Source: Noviherbaspirillum sp. Root189 (lineage in GTDB: Bacteria > Pseudomonadota > Gammaproteobacteria > Burkholderiales > Burkholderiaceae_D). Taken from it: a DNA stretch of 64,000 bases. Both the position numbers and the translations under genes were made by a program. The stretch spans positions 56,559-120,558 of the forward strand of contig NZ_LMHZ01000009.1 in assembly GCF_001428545.1 (NCBI RefSeq). The letters run 5' to 3'. Below are positions 43,113-51,682 of this stretch, piece after piece. How positions within the stretch are numbered: position 1 is the stretch's first letter; every line of letters begins with the position of its first letter. Under the pieces are notes generated by a model. The model did no database searches. It was not told the origin of the DNA and saw nothing but the letters and a program-made list of their open reading frames with translations.

Positions 43113-44003
43113 ATGACACCCAATAATTTCACTACTGTTCGCGATCTGTTGCGTTACGCCGTTACCCGGTTCAACACCGGCAATCTGTTTTTCGGCCACG
43201 GCAGCAATAACGCCTTCGACGAAGCCGCCTATCTGATTTTGCATACACTCAAACTACCGCTCGACAAGCTTGAACCTTTCCTTGATGCTCACTTGTTGCC
43301 GAATGAAACAGCGCAGGTGCTGCAAGTCATCGAGCGCCGCACCAGTGAACGTGTGCCCGCTGCTTATCTGACCAATGAGGCATGGCTGGGCGACTATCGT
43401 TTCTATGTCGACGAGCGCGTCATCGTGCCGCGCTCATTCATCGCCGAACTGATTCCGGAACAATTCTCACCGTGGGTTGAGGACGCGGAATCGGTGACCA
43501 GCATTCTCGAACTGTGCACCGGTTCAGGCTGTCTGCCGATCATGCTGGCCGATGCATTCCCGAACGCGCAAGTCGACGCGGTAGATATTTCGGCCGATGC
43601 GCTGGAAGTGGCGCGGCGCAATGTCGCCGACTATGCACTGGAAGACCGCATCAGCCTGATTCAGTCCGACTTGTATGGCAGCGTGCCGAAAAAGAAGTAC
43701 GACCTGATCGTCACCAACCCGCCTTATGTCAATGCCGGCTCGATGTCCAAGCTGCCGGAAGAGTACCGCCGTGAACCACAAGTTGCGCTGGCAGGCGGAG
43801 ACGATGGCATGGATCTGGTGCGCAAGATCGTCGCTGGCGCGGCGGAGCGGCTAACCAGGAACGGTGTCCTGATCGTTGAAATCGGTAATGAGCGCGCTTT
43901 CGCGGAAGCGGCGTTTCCTGACCTTGAGCTTACCTGGGTATCGACCAGCGCAGGCGACGACATGGTATTCCTGTTGACCGCAGACCAATTGAAGAAGCAA
44001 TGA
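43113..44003 (+). CDS. prmB: 50S ribosomal protein L3 N5-glutamine methyltransferase
   Basis: The 296-residue class I SAM methyltransferase has ILELCTGSGCLPIMLADAFP (SAM motif I) and the catalytic IVTNPPYVNAGSM that grips the glutamine amide. The long helical N-terminal domain and VPAAYLTNEAWLGDYRFYVDERVIVPRS place it with PrmB rather than PrmC. I chose ATG at 43113; a longer frame from 43062 has no support. Its stop overlaps the ABC-F start (ATGA). Confidence 0.94.
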   Translation: MTPNNFTTVRDLLRYAVTRFNTGNLFFGHGSNNAFDEAAYLILHTLKLPLDKLEPFLDAHLLPNETAQVLQVIERRTSERVPAAYLTNEAWLGDYRFYVDERVIVPRSFIAELIPEQFSPWVEDAESVTSILELCTGSGCLPIMLADAFPNAQVDAVDISADALEVARRNVADYALEDRISLIQSDLYGSVPKKKYDLIVTNPPYVNAGSMSKLPEEYRREPQVALAGGDDGMDLVRKIVAGAAERLTRNGVLIVEIGNERAFAEAAFPDLELTWVSTSAGDDMVFLLTADQLKKQ

Positions 44004-45991
44004 TACGTTTTCAGCATGTCAGCCTCGCACGAGGCATCAAGCCGCTGCTTGAAGATGTCGACCTGACCTTGAACCCGGGCGACAAGATCGGCCTGATCGG
44101 CGCCAACGGCGCGGGCAAGTCCAGCCTGTTTGCGATGCTGCGCGGCGAACTCCACGCCGATCTCGGCGAAGTCGACTATCCCACGAAATGGCGCATGGCC
44201 TATGTCGCGCAGGAAACCCCTGCACTGGATCGTCCTGCGCTGGAATACGCAATTGACGGCGACGCCGACTTGCGCCGACTGGAAGCCGAGCTTGCGGCCC
44301 TGGAAAGCGGTCCGGAAAGCCATGGCGATGGCACACGCATTGGTGAGCTGCACGCAGCGCTCGCCGACGCTGACGCCTACACCGTGCGCTCGCGTGCAGA
44401 GCAGTTGCTGACTGGTCTTGGCTTCAGCATCGATCAGATGCAGCAGCCTGTCGCCAGTTTTTCCGGCGGCTGGCGTATGCGCCTGAATCTGGCCCAGGCG
44501 CTGATGTGTCCTTCCGAACTGCTGCTACTTGACGAACCGACCAACCACCTTGACCTTGATGCGATCATCTGGCTGGAAGACTGGCTCAAGCGCTACGAAG
44601 GCACGCTCATTATCATTTCGCACGATCGCGATTTCCTCGATGGCGTCGTCAATGTGATCGTTCATATCGATGAGCGCAAGCTTAAGCGCTATTCGGGCAA
44701 CTACTCTTCCTTCGAGCGCCAGCGTGCCGCACACATGGCGCTGACTCAGGCTGCCGCCGAAAAGCAGTCACGGCAGCGCGCCCACCTGCAATCCTTCATC
44801 GACCGCTTCAAGGCGAAAGCCACCAAGGCAAGGCAGGCGCAAAGTCGCATGAAAATGCTGGCAAAGATGGAGGAAGTGGCGCCACTGCGCGCCGCTGCGG
44901 AGTTCTCCTTTGAGTTCCGCGAGCCACTCAGCGCGCCGAATCCTTTGTTGGTGATGGAAGACGTCATTGCCGGTTACCGGATCGAGAACGACAACGAGGT
45001 CACCGAGAAGCCCATCGTGCGGGGGGTCAATTTTTCCCTGCAGACCGGTCAGCGCATCGGCCTGCTCGGCGTCAACGGTGCTGGTAAATCGACGATGGTG
45101 AAAACCATTGCCGGCGAGCTGAAGCAACTGGAGGGCGACGTGCGCCTTGGCAAAGGCTTGTCGATCGGTTATTTCGCTCAGCATCAGGTCGAAATGCTCC
45201 GACATGACGAATCACCCTTATGGCACCTGGCCAAAATCGCACCAACCACGCGTGAACAGGAGTTGCGGAACTTCCTTGGCGGATTCAATTTTGGTGGCGA
45301 AATGGTGACCAGCAAGATCGCTCCATTTTCTGGCGGCGAAAAGGCCAGGTTGGCGCTGGCGCTGATTGTCTGGCAGCGCCCCAACCTGTTGCTGCTCGAC
45401 GAACCAACCAACCATTTGGATTTGGAAACACGCGAGGCCCTGACCATGGCGCTTGCGCAATTCGAAGGCACGCTGGTACTCGTATCACACGATCGCCACC
45501 TATTGCGGGCCACCACCGATGAGTTCATGATTGTGGCGGATGGCAAGCTGCAGCCTTTCGACGGCGACCTCGACGATTACAAGGACTGGTTGTTCAAGAC
45601 CAAGCTGGGCAAGGCCGATGTCACGTTGCCGACAACGGGCAAGGCGGACGGTGCGAACATCCAAACTGGCGTCACTGGCGCTGAATCGCGTGAATCCCGC
45701 GAAGACCGGCAAGAGCGCAGGCGCCTGGAAGCAGAGGAAAGGCAGCGCCTGTCTTCGCTGAAAAAACCGATCGAATCGCGCATCAAGCGCCTGGACGAAC
45801 AGATGGCTAAGCTCAATGCGCGCAAGACGGAAGTCGATGCGAAGCTGGCCGATCCGTCAATCTACGACGATGCGAAGAAGGAAGAATTGAAAGCATTGAT
45901 CCTTGACCAAGCCTATCTGGCAAAGGAACTGGAACAACTGGAAACGGAGTGGCTGGAACAGCAGGACGCACTCGAACAGTTATCCGCATAA
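44000..45991 (+). CDS. ABC-F family ATPase (YheS/Uup-like ribosome-associated protein)
   Basis: The 663-residue protein has two ABC domains and no membrane segments: Walker A GANGAGKSS (about 33) and GVNGAGKST (about 357), signatures FSGGWRMRL and FSGGEKARL, Walker B LLLLDEPTNHLDL twice, the inter-domain linker (about 230 to 290, rich in Arg/Lys) and a C-terminal coiled coil (RRLEAEERQRLSSLKKPIE onward). ABC-F proteins bind the ribosomal E site and relieve stalling. The charged C-terminal extension resembles YheS. Translationally coupled to prmB. Confidence 0.93.
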   Translation: MIRFQHVSLARGIKPLLEDVDLTLNPGDKIGLIGANGAGKSSLFAMLRGELHADLGEVDYPTKWRMAYVAQETPALDRPALEYAIDGDADLRRLEAELAALESGPESHGDGTRIGELHAALADADAYTVRSRAEQLLTGLGFSIDQMQQPVASFSGGWRMRLNLAQALMCPSELLLLDEPTNHLDLDAIIWLEDWLKRYEGTLIIISHDRDFLDGVVNVIVHIDERKLKRYSGNYSSFERQRAAHMALTQAAAEKQSRQRAHLQSFIDRFKAKATKARQAQSRMKMLAKMEEVAPLRAAAEFSFEFREPLSAPNPLLVMEDVIAGYRIENDNEVTEKPIVRGVNFSLQTGQRIGLLGVNGAGKSTMVKTIAGELKQLEGDVRLGKGLSIGYFAQHQVEMLRHDESPLWHLAKIAPTTREQELRNFLGGFNFGGEMVTSKIAPFSGGEKARLALALIVWQRPNLLLLDEPTNHLDLETREALTMALAQFEGTLVLVSHDRHLLRATTDEFMIVADGKLQPFDGDLDDYKDWLFKTKLGKADVTLPTTGKADGANIQTGVTGAESRESREDRQERRRLEAEERQRLSSLKKPIESRIKRLDEQMAKLNARKTEVDAKLADPSIYDDAKKEELKALILDQAYLAKELEQLETEWLEQQDALEQLSA

Positions 45992-45997
45992 CATACC

Positions 45998-46040
45998 GCC
46001 CGTTCAGCGACGCGATAAGATAGGCGTCGTCACAACGGGC
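45998..46040 (+). terminator. two-part hairpin after the ABC-F gene
   Basis: GCCCGTT (45998-46004) pairs with AACGGGC (46034-46040), and inside it GCGACGC (46007-46013) pairs with GCGTCGT (46024-46030). It follows the ABC-F stop by six bases. No T-run follows, so termination is uncertain. Confidence 0.5.
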
Positions 46041-46086
46041 ATCGGGTCAAACCAGGAAAAGAACCGCAAAAGACGGAAAGAGACAC

Positions 46087-47193
46087 ATGTCGCCAGCACA
46101 CCATTCTGCCCAGCCGATTGACAAGCCCCTGCACGGGATTCGTGTTCTGGACTTAACGCGCTTGCTGCCGGGTCCGATGGCGACCATGCATCTTGCCGAC
46201 ATGGGTGCGGAAGTCATCAAGATTGAAGACTTGGGTATGGGTGACTACGCGCGCACCATGGGCCCGGTGCGCAACGAGGTGTCGCAATTTTTTGTCGCGG
46301 TCAATCGCGGTAAGCAATCCTTGCGCCTCGATTTGAAAAATGCAGAGGACCGGACAGCGTTCCTGGACATGGTCGCTACTGCCGACGTGGTGGTCGAAAG
46401 CTTTCGGCCCGGCGTGATGGACAAGCTTGGTGTGGGATGGCATGTCCTGAAGGAGCGCAATCCCAGACTGATCATGTGTGCAATTTCCGGTTATGGCAAA
46501 GACGGCCCCTTTTCGCAGTTGGCCGGGCATGACATCAACTATATCGGCATCGCTGGCATGCTTGAACAAAACGTGGGGCGCGACGGGACTCCCGCCTTGG
46601 GCAATCTCCAGGTCGGCGACTTGCTGGGCGGCGCGCAGGCCGCGGTCCAAGGCATTCTAGCTGCACTGGTTGGCGTTAAGTGCGGCGGGACTGGACGATT
46701 CGTCGACGTGTCGATGACCGATGCGGTATTTGCCCACAACATCATGCCTTTAGTAGCAGTGAATAATTTCGGGAAGCCGGCAGATCCAGGCCAGGATCTG
46801 CTTACGGGCGGCGTGCCCTGCTATAACGTTTATCGCACCAGCGACGGCCGCTTCATGGCGGTGGGTGCGCTGGAACTGAAATTCTGGGAAGGCTGCTGCG
46901 AGGTACTTGGCCGCCCGGATCTCAAGTCGCGCCACTGGAGTCTTGGACAGGAAGTTGGCGGCACTGATGCGCTGGCTGTGCGCAAGGAACTGGATGCCAT
47001 CTTTTCTCAGGAAACGCTCGCCACCTGGACCGAACGTTTCAGCAAGTCTGACTGTTGCGTAACTCCGGTCCTCCGTACCGACGAGGCCTTGTCGCATCCG
47101 CTATTCGAGGCACGTGGCATGGCGGTGCGCAGCAAACATCCAACCGAAGGTGAATACTGGGCGACTGGCCCTGCAGTCAAATTCGATTCATGA
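46087..47193 (+). CDS. CaiB/BaiF-family (class III) CoA-transferase
   Basis: The 368-residue protein has the family start HGIRVLDLTRLLPGPMATMHLADMGAEVIKIE, VNRGKQSLRLDLK, and LAGHDINYIGIAG with the catalytic aspartate. These enzymes move CoA between acids or epimerise 2-methylacyl-CoA (racemase subgroup). The substrate cannot be told from sequence; the GHD(I)NY form and context-free position fit either alpha-methylacyl-CoA racemase or a general CoA-transferase. Followed 13 bases later by an acetyltransferase gene. Confidence 0.9.
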   Translation: MSPAHHSAQPIDKPLHGIRVLDLTRLLPGPMATMHLADMGAEVIKIEDLGMGDYARTMGPVRNEVSQFFVAVNRGKQSLRLDLKNAEDRTAFLDMVATADVVVESFRPGVMDKLGVGWHVLKERNPRLIMCAISGYGKDGPFSQLAGHDINYIGIAGMLEQNVGRDGTPALGNLQVGDLLGGAQAAVQGILAALVGVKCGGTGRFVDVSMTDAVFAHNIMPLVAVNNFGKPADPGQDLLTGGVPCYNVYRTSDGRFMAVGALELKFWEGCCEVLGRPDLKSRHWSLGQEVGGTDALAVRKELDAIFSQETLATWTERFSKSDCCVTPVLRTDEALSHPLFEARGMAVRSKHPTEGEYWATGPAVKFDS

Positions 47194-47206
47194 CAGGAGT
47201 GAAACC

Positions 47207-47800
47207 GTGCGCATGCTGACACTCTTTCCTGAATTGCTGACTGACCGCCTGCGGCTGCGGCAGATATCGCCGGCAGACGCTCACGCACTCTTCACGATTC
47301 ACTCGGACCAGGAATGGATGCGCTGGTATGGTGTCGATCCGGTCAAGGATCCGGCCGAAGCAGCGCAACTGGCGGAACTGTTTGCTGGCTGGTTCGACGC
47401 CGGCACCGGTTTCCGCTGGGCTCTCGAACGCGTCGAGGACCGGCGCCTGATCGGCACCTGCGGGCTGTTCCGCTGGAATCGAAGCTGGCGCAATTGTGTC
47501 ATTGGCTATGAGATCGCCCGCGACTGCCAGCGGCAGGGATATATGCGTGAAGCGCTTACCGCCGTGCTGGACTACGGCTTTAGCATGATGCGTCTGCACC
47601 GGGTTCAGGCGGAAACACATCCGGACAATGCGTCATCGATCGGACTGGCGACAAGGCTGGGTTTTCGCTTTGAGGGCATTCATCGCGAGCAGGCTTATTG
47701 GGATAACCGTTTCCATAACCTGAATTGCTATTCACTGCTGGAAACGGATTGGTCCGCAGTTCGGCGCGTGATGGCCAATGGAAGTGAAAGGGCCTTGTGA
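47207..47800 (+). CDS. GNAT family N-acetyltransferase (RimJ/RimL-like)
   Basis: The 197-residue protein matches the GNAT_3 type: LLTDRLRLRQISPADAHALF, IGTCGLFRWNRSWRNCVIGYEI, the acetyl-CoA loop RDCQRQGYMREALTAVLDYGF and AETHPDNASSIGLATRLGFRFEG. It probably acetylates an amino-terminal or small amine target. I chose GTG at 47207 because GGAG lies seven bases upstream; the ATG at 47213 is an alternative. Its stop overlaps the next start (TGATG). Confidence 0.9.
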   Translation: MRMLTLFPELLTDRLRLRQISPADAHALFTIHSDQEWMRWYGVDPVKDPAEAAQLAELFAGWFDAGTGFRWALERVEDRRLIGTCGLFRWNRSWRNCVIGYEIARDCQRQGYMREALTAVLDYGFSMMRLHRVQAETHPDNASSIGLATRLGFRFEGIHREQAYWDNRFHNLNCYSLLETDWSAVRRVMANGSERAL

Positions 47801-48639
47801 TGCATATCTTACCTACCATGAATATCATCGGCTGCGGCAAGCTGGGCATGACCCTAGGCCGGCTATGGAATGACTGTGGCGCATTCACGATTGGCCAAGT
47901 GCTCAACCGCAGCCATCACAGTGCCGCCCTGGCGACAGGCTTCATGCATGGCGGCGTGCCGATTGCCCATTTAAATGCATTGCAGCCCGCAGACGTATGG
48001 CTGATCGGGACGCCCGATGACGACATTGCAGCCGCTTGCGAAAGCCTGGCCGCCAGTGGCCTCTTGCGACACGGCGATATTGTTTTTCACTGCAGCGGGG
48101 CCCTTTCCTCCTCTGCCCTTGCGGCAGCCTCGGCATGCGGCGCGTTGGTTGCCAGCGTGCACCCCATTCGCAGTTTTGCCGATCCGGCAGAAGTTGTGCA
48201 AAGCTTTACGGGAACCTATTGCGGTGCCGAAGGGGATATGGTGGCGCTGGAGCTTCTCAATGCGGCGTTTACTTCCATTGGCGCAAAAATTGTTCATGTC
48301 GACCCAGAATTCAAAACGCTCTATCACGCCGCGGCGGTATTTGCGTCAAATTACCTGGTCACTGTGCTCGACGTTGCCGTACAGGCATATGTGAAAGCCG
48401 GCATCGCGGAAGAGACGGCGTTGCAATTGATGGAGCCCCTGGTACGCGGCACGGTCGACGGGGTATTTCGGCTCGGCACGACGCAAGCGCTCACCGGCCC
48501 GATCGCACGCGGAGACATTGCCACAGCCGTCAGGCAATATCGGAGCGTCAATGCATGGGACGAACGACATGGCGAGCTTTATAAGCAACTTGGAAAGCTG
48601 ACTGCCGACATCGCGGCTCGACGCCGCAACAAAGCTTGA
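47800..48639 (+). CDS. Rossmann-fold/DUF2520 dehydrogenase-like protein
   Basis: The 279-residue protein has an N-terminal NAD(P)-binding fold (MNIIGCGKLGMTLGRLW, ADVWLIGTPDDDIAAACESLA, VFHCSGALSSSAL) and a C-terminal helical DUF2520 domain (KTLYHAAAVFASNYLVTVLDVAVQ; RGDIATAVRQY). The overall plan resembles ketopantoate or pyrroline-carboxylate reductases, and the HPIRSFAD motif is typical of the family, whose substrate is unknown. Start ATG at 47800 overlaps the acetyltransferase stop. The 247 bases after it hold nothing I can annotate. Confidence 0.9.
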   Translation: MHILPTMNIIGCGKLGMTLGRLWNDCGAFTIGQVLNRSHHSAALATGFMHGGVPIAHLNALQPADVWLIGTPDDDIAAACESLAASGLLRHGDIVFHCSGALSSSALAAASACGALVASVHPIRSFADPAEVVQSFTGTYCGAEGDMVALELLNAAFTSIGAKIVHVDPEFKTLYHAAAVFASNYLVTVLDVAVQAYVKAGIAEETALQLMEPLVRGTVDGVFRLGTTQALTGPIARGDIATAVRQYRSVNAWDERHGELYKQLGKLTADIAARRRNKA

Positions 48640-48886
48640 ATCCGGCACCTGGAGCAACTAAAGAAATTGTCTGATTTCGCGAAGCGGCCGAACACGATAT
48701 GCAGGTAAAACAATTATTCAAGAATGCCAGCTGTTTTGACGTTGCGACCGTCAGGGCGGATTGCATGAGAAATCGCAGCAACCGCCGTTCTGCGATTCAG
48801 GTCTCCGGGAGAAAATTGAAGTGATTCAGACAGATGGATTGCAGGCTCTGCGTGTACCAGGTTGGACCACACCGAAAAATTTTGCC

Positions 48887-49267
48887 TTAGCGCTTCGGGC
48901 CGTAAATATCGTGACCAACTTCGTCAATCTGACGGCGCAGCGCGCGCCGCTCGTCAGCACTAAGCCTGCCCTGCCGGCGAGCGTTTTCGGCGGCCTCACC
49001 GGTGCGTCCTTCTGCAGGACCGCCGTAGCCGCTGCTATCCTGGCCGACGATGTCCCGGCTCCGGCGTCGATCGGGCTGAGCCTGCTCCCGCTGATGACGG
49101 AAGTCACCGCGCTCTTGCGCTACGCCCTGCACTTGAAAAGCCCGCACGATCTCGCGTCCCGAGCGCCAACCGTCAGAGGGCGAAGCGATTGCGATCGCCG
49201 CGCCGAGCGCCAACAGAAGAAATGTGCCAAGGAGTTTGAGTCGCATTGTCGATAACCGATTAGTCAT
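48887..49267 (-). CDS. small secreted protein of unknown function
   Basis: The roughly 126-residue product has a signal peptide (LKLLGTFLLLALGAAIAIAS), a low-complexity charged middle (QREQAQPDRRRSRD) and a C-terminal motif LSADERRALRRQIDEVGHDIY. Similar LSxEERxxLRRxI tails occur in small betaproteobacterial periplasmic proteins, but I know no function. Starts at 49267 or 49246 are possible; neither has a clear ribosome binding site. It is divergent from ompR, with about 170 bases between them. Confidence 0.72.
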   Translation of the reverse strand: MTNRLSTMRLKLLGTFLLLALGAAIAIASPSDGWRSGREIVRAFQVQGVAQERGDFRHQREQAQPDRRRSRDIVGQDSSGYGGPAEGRTGEAAENARRQGRLSADERRALRRQIDEVGHDIYGPKR

Positions 49268-49369
49268 CGTTACTGGCAGAAGTTACCCCGCAATCCGGGA
49301 TACACTGCTAGCAACCATGAACCCAGTGTATGCTTGTTTGTGCGGCGCGATAATCCATGTAAGGTAAAG

Positions 49370-49386
49370 TTTGTAACACTTTGTAA
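49370..49386 (+). promoter_or_regulatory. tandem TTTGTAA repeat upstream of ompR, candidate response-regulator site
   Basis: TTTGTAA occurs twice at a 10-base period (49370-49376 and 49380-49386), about 52 bases before the ompR start. OmpR/PhoB-type regulators bind direct repeats with 10 to 11 base spacing, so this may be an autoregulatory site. The match is to spacing and pattern only, not to a defined consensus. Confidence 0.4.
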
Positions 49387-49438
49387 TGGTTTGCGCCAGA
49401 CATATTCCCGCTTTTTTTTCTGACGTTACCATAGCGCC

Positions 49439-50206
49439 ATGAATACGACAAATCTGACAACGAATCCGCCCGGGCATACGCCCAACGGCCATCAAGGCAA
49501 GATACTTGTGGTCGATGACGACCTGCGTTTGCGAGACCTGCTGCGACGCTATCTCGCCGAGCAGGGCTTTAATGTCGTCACGGCGGAAAATGCCCAGGCG
49601 ATGAACAAGCTGTGGATCCGCGAACGCTACGACCTTCTGGTCCTCGACCTGATGCTGCCCGGCGAAGACGGACTTTCGATCTGCCGCCGCCTGCGTGGTG
49701 CCGGAGACCAGACACCGATTATCATGCTGACTGCGAAAGGCGAAGACGTCGACCGCATCGTCGGACTCGAGATGGGCGCCGACGACTATCTGCCCAAGCC
49801 ATTCAATCCGCGCGAGCTGGTGGCCCGCATCAATGCCGTCCTGCGCCGCAAGGGACCGGACGAGATTCCCGGTGCGCCGTCCGAAACACCGCAGACCTTT
49901 ACGTTCGGCGATTTCATCCTCGACCTGGGCACGCGTACGCTGAAGAAGAATGGCGAATCCATTTCGCTGACGACCGGCGAGTTCTCCGTGCTCAAGGTGT
50001 TTGCACGCCATGCTCGCCAGCCGCTGTCACGGGAGAAGTTGATGGAACTGGCCCGTGGCCGCGAATATGAGGTCTTCGACCGCAGCCTGGACGTACAGAT
50101 TTCACGCCTGCGCAAGCTGATCGAACCCGATCCTTCCAATCCCATCTATATCCAGACAGTCTGGGGGCTGGGTTACGTCTTCATTCCCGAAGGCCAACCC
50201 CGCTAA
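49439..50206 (+). CDS. ompR: OmpR-family response regulator
   Basis: The 255-residue regulator has a receiver domain (ILVVDDDLRLRDLLRRYL, phospho-acceptor Asp70 in YDLLVLDLMLPGEDG, MLTAKGEDVDRIVGLEMGADDYLPKPF) and a winged-helix DNA-binding domain (about 150 to 250, LTTGEFSVLKVFARHARQPLSREKLMELARG, DVQISRLRKLIE, IQTVWGLGYVF). The high similarity to E. coli OmpR and the EnvZ-like partner gene ten bases downstream suggest control of envelope or porin genes; the actual stimulus is unknown. Confidence 0.94.
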   Translation: MNTTNLTTNPPGHTPNGHQGKILVVDDDLRLRDLLRRYLAEQGFNVVTAENAQAMNKLWIRERYDLLVLDLMLPGEDGLSICRRLRGAGDQTPIIMLTAKGEDVDRIVGLEMGADDYLPKPFNPRELVARINAVLRRKGPDEIPGAPSETPQTFTFGDFILDLGTRTLKKNGESISLTTGEFSVLKVFARHARQPLSREKLMELARGREYEVFDRSLDVQISRLRKLIEPDPSNPIYIQTVWGLGYVFIPEGQPR

Positions 50207-50215
50207 CGTCCGATC

Positions 50216-51568
50216 TTGATCCCCCTCATCGGAAACCGCCTTAACTGGCTTGGAAGCGGCCTGTTCTGGCGTACCTTCTTCCTGCTCGCTTTCCTGATCG
50301 CCGTCAGCATCATGGCCTGGGTGGCGAGCTTTCGTATTGTCGAACGCACGCCACGTGCTCAGCAAATGGCGGCGCAGGTGATCTCCATCGTAACGATCAC
50401 CCGCGCCGCCCTGACCCATTCTGCCCCGGACTTGCGTCGCGAATTGCTATTTGACCTCGCCAGTAACGAAGGCATCCGTATTTACCCGCTGGAAAAAACT
50501 GACGTGGTCAAGCCGCCGCCTGATAGCGGCCTGATGCCGGTGCTGGAAGAAAGTGTCAAGGCGAGATTGGGCAAGGACACTAAATTTGCCGGCAGCGTCA
50601 ACGATGTTGCCGGCTTCTGGGTGAGCTTCAAGATCGACGAGGATGAATACTGGCTGCGCCTGGACCGGGAGCGCATCGAAGGCGTGTCGAGCACCCAGTG
50701 GCTCGGATTGGCCACCACGACGCTGGTGCTGTCGCTCTTTGGTGCGGTATTCATCTCGAGGCTGATCAACCAGCCACTGGCGCGTATCACCACCGCAACG
50801 CGCTATATTGCCAAAGGACAGAAGCCGCAACCCCTCCCCGAGAAAGGTCCGGCGGAAATCCGCGAGGCCAATCGCAGCTTCAATCAGATGGTCGCCGATC
50901 TCGACCGTGTCGAATCGGATCGCGCGGTCATCCTGGCGGGTATTTCGCATGATCTCCGTACACCGCTGGCGCGCATGCAGCTCGAAGTGGAAATGGCAAA
51001 GTTGCCTGATGACGCACGCCAGGGCATGCAGTCGGATCTCGCGCAGATGGACGAAATCATTGGCCAGTTTCTTGAGTATGCGAAGCCCACCGACAAGTCT
51101 CCCGTCGCAAGCGTGGACCTGAGCGCGCTCCTTCGTGATTGCGCACATGAAGCCGAACGGCTACCCGACGTGAAGGTGACATCCAGCATTGCCGATGACG
51201 TTAATGTTTTCGGCAACGTGACTGACCTGCGCCGGGTCGTCAACAACCTGATCGAAAATGCCCGGCGCTACGGCAAGACACCGGAGAGCGACCAGACGTG
51301 CATTGACATCGCCTGCAAGGCTCAGGCAAGCATGGCGGTCATCGAAATCGCTGACCGTGGGCCGGGAGTGCCCGAAGAGGAAATGGAAAGGCTGCTGCGC
51401 CCGTTTACCCGACTTGACACCGCGCGCGGGCAAGCCAACGGTGCCGGGCTTGGGCTCGCGATTGTGGACCGTATCGTACGACGCCATCATGGGCTCATGA
51501 AGCTCTCGAACAATCCGACTGGCGGGCTTCGGATCCGTATAACGATTCCGGTCACCGGGATACTGTAA
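50216..51568 (+). CDS. envZ: EnvZ-like sensor histidine kinase
   Basis: The 450-residue inner-membrane kinase has TM1 (about 18 to 38), a periplasmic region of about 120 residues, TM2 (about 162 to 182), a HAMP domain (LINQPLARITTATRYIAKG), the H-box AGISHDLRTPLARM (His245) and a HATPase_c domain (NNLIENARRYG, ADRGPGVPEEE, GAGLGLAIV). It phosphorylates and dephosphorylates the OmpR encoded upstream. The start appears to be TTG at 50216, nine bases past the ompR stop; no earlier ATG fits. Confidence 0.93.
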   Translation: MIPLIGNRLNWLGSGLFWRTFFLLAFLIAVSIMAWVASFRIVERTPRAQQMAAQVISIVTITRAALTHSAPDLRRELLFDLASNEGIRIYPLEKTDVVKPPPDSGLMPVLEESVKARLGKDTKFAGSVNDVAGFWVSFKIDEDEYWLRLDRERIEGVSSTQWLGLATTTLVLSLFGAVFISRLINQPLARITTATRYIAKGQKPQPLPEKGPAEIREANRSFNQMVADLDRVESDRAVILAGISHDLRTPLARMQLEVEMAKLPDDARQGMQSDLAQMDEIIGQFLEYAKPTDKSPVASVDLSALLRDCAHEAERLPDVKVTSSIADDVNVFGNVTDLRRVVNNLIENARRYGKTPESDQTCIDIACKAQASMAVIEIADRGPGVPEEEMERLLRPFTRLDTARGQANGAGLGLAIVDRIVRRHHGLMKLSNNPTGGLRIRITIPVTGIL

Positions 51569-51577
51569 TGTCGCCGA

Positions 51578-51610
51578 AGTGAGGCCACGGCGATCCGCCG
51601 GGCCTTCACT
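51578..51610. terminator. long hairpin between envZ and the aldehyde dehydrogenase gene
   Basis: Arms at 51578-51592 and 51596-51610 pair over about 14 bp with one bulged base on each side and a 3-base loop. It lies between the convergent stops of envZ (51568) and the dehydrogenase gene (51683). There is no T-run on either side; a bidirectional 3'-end structure is likely. Confidence 0.6.
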
Positions 51611-51682
51611 GTCAGCCCTCAACGCCGGGAAATGACGAATTGCGGCGTGCATCGATGCAAATGATGCGCACCGCTTACCATT

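Noticed and set aside
38122..48639. Searched for signs of horizontal transfer (integrase, tRNA, repeats at borders) around the mixed plus-strand block
   Set aside because: Apart from the octamer repeat, no mobile-element gene or flanking repeat was seen, and composition looks even.
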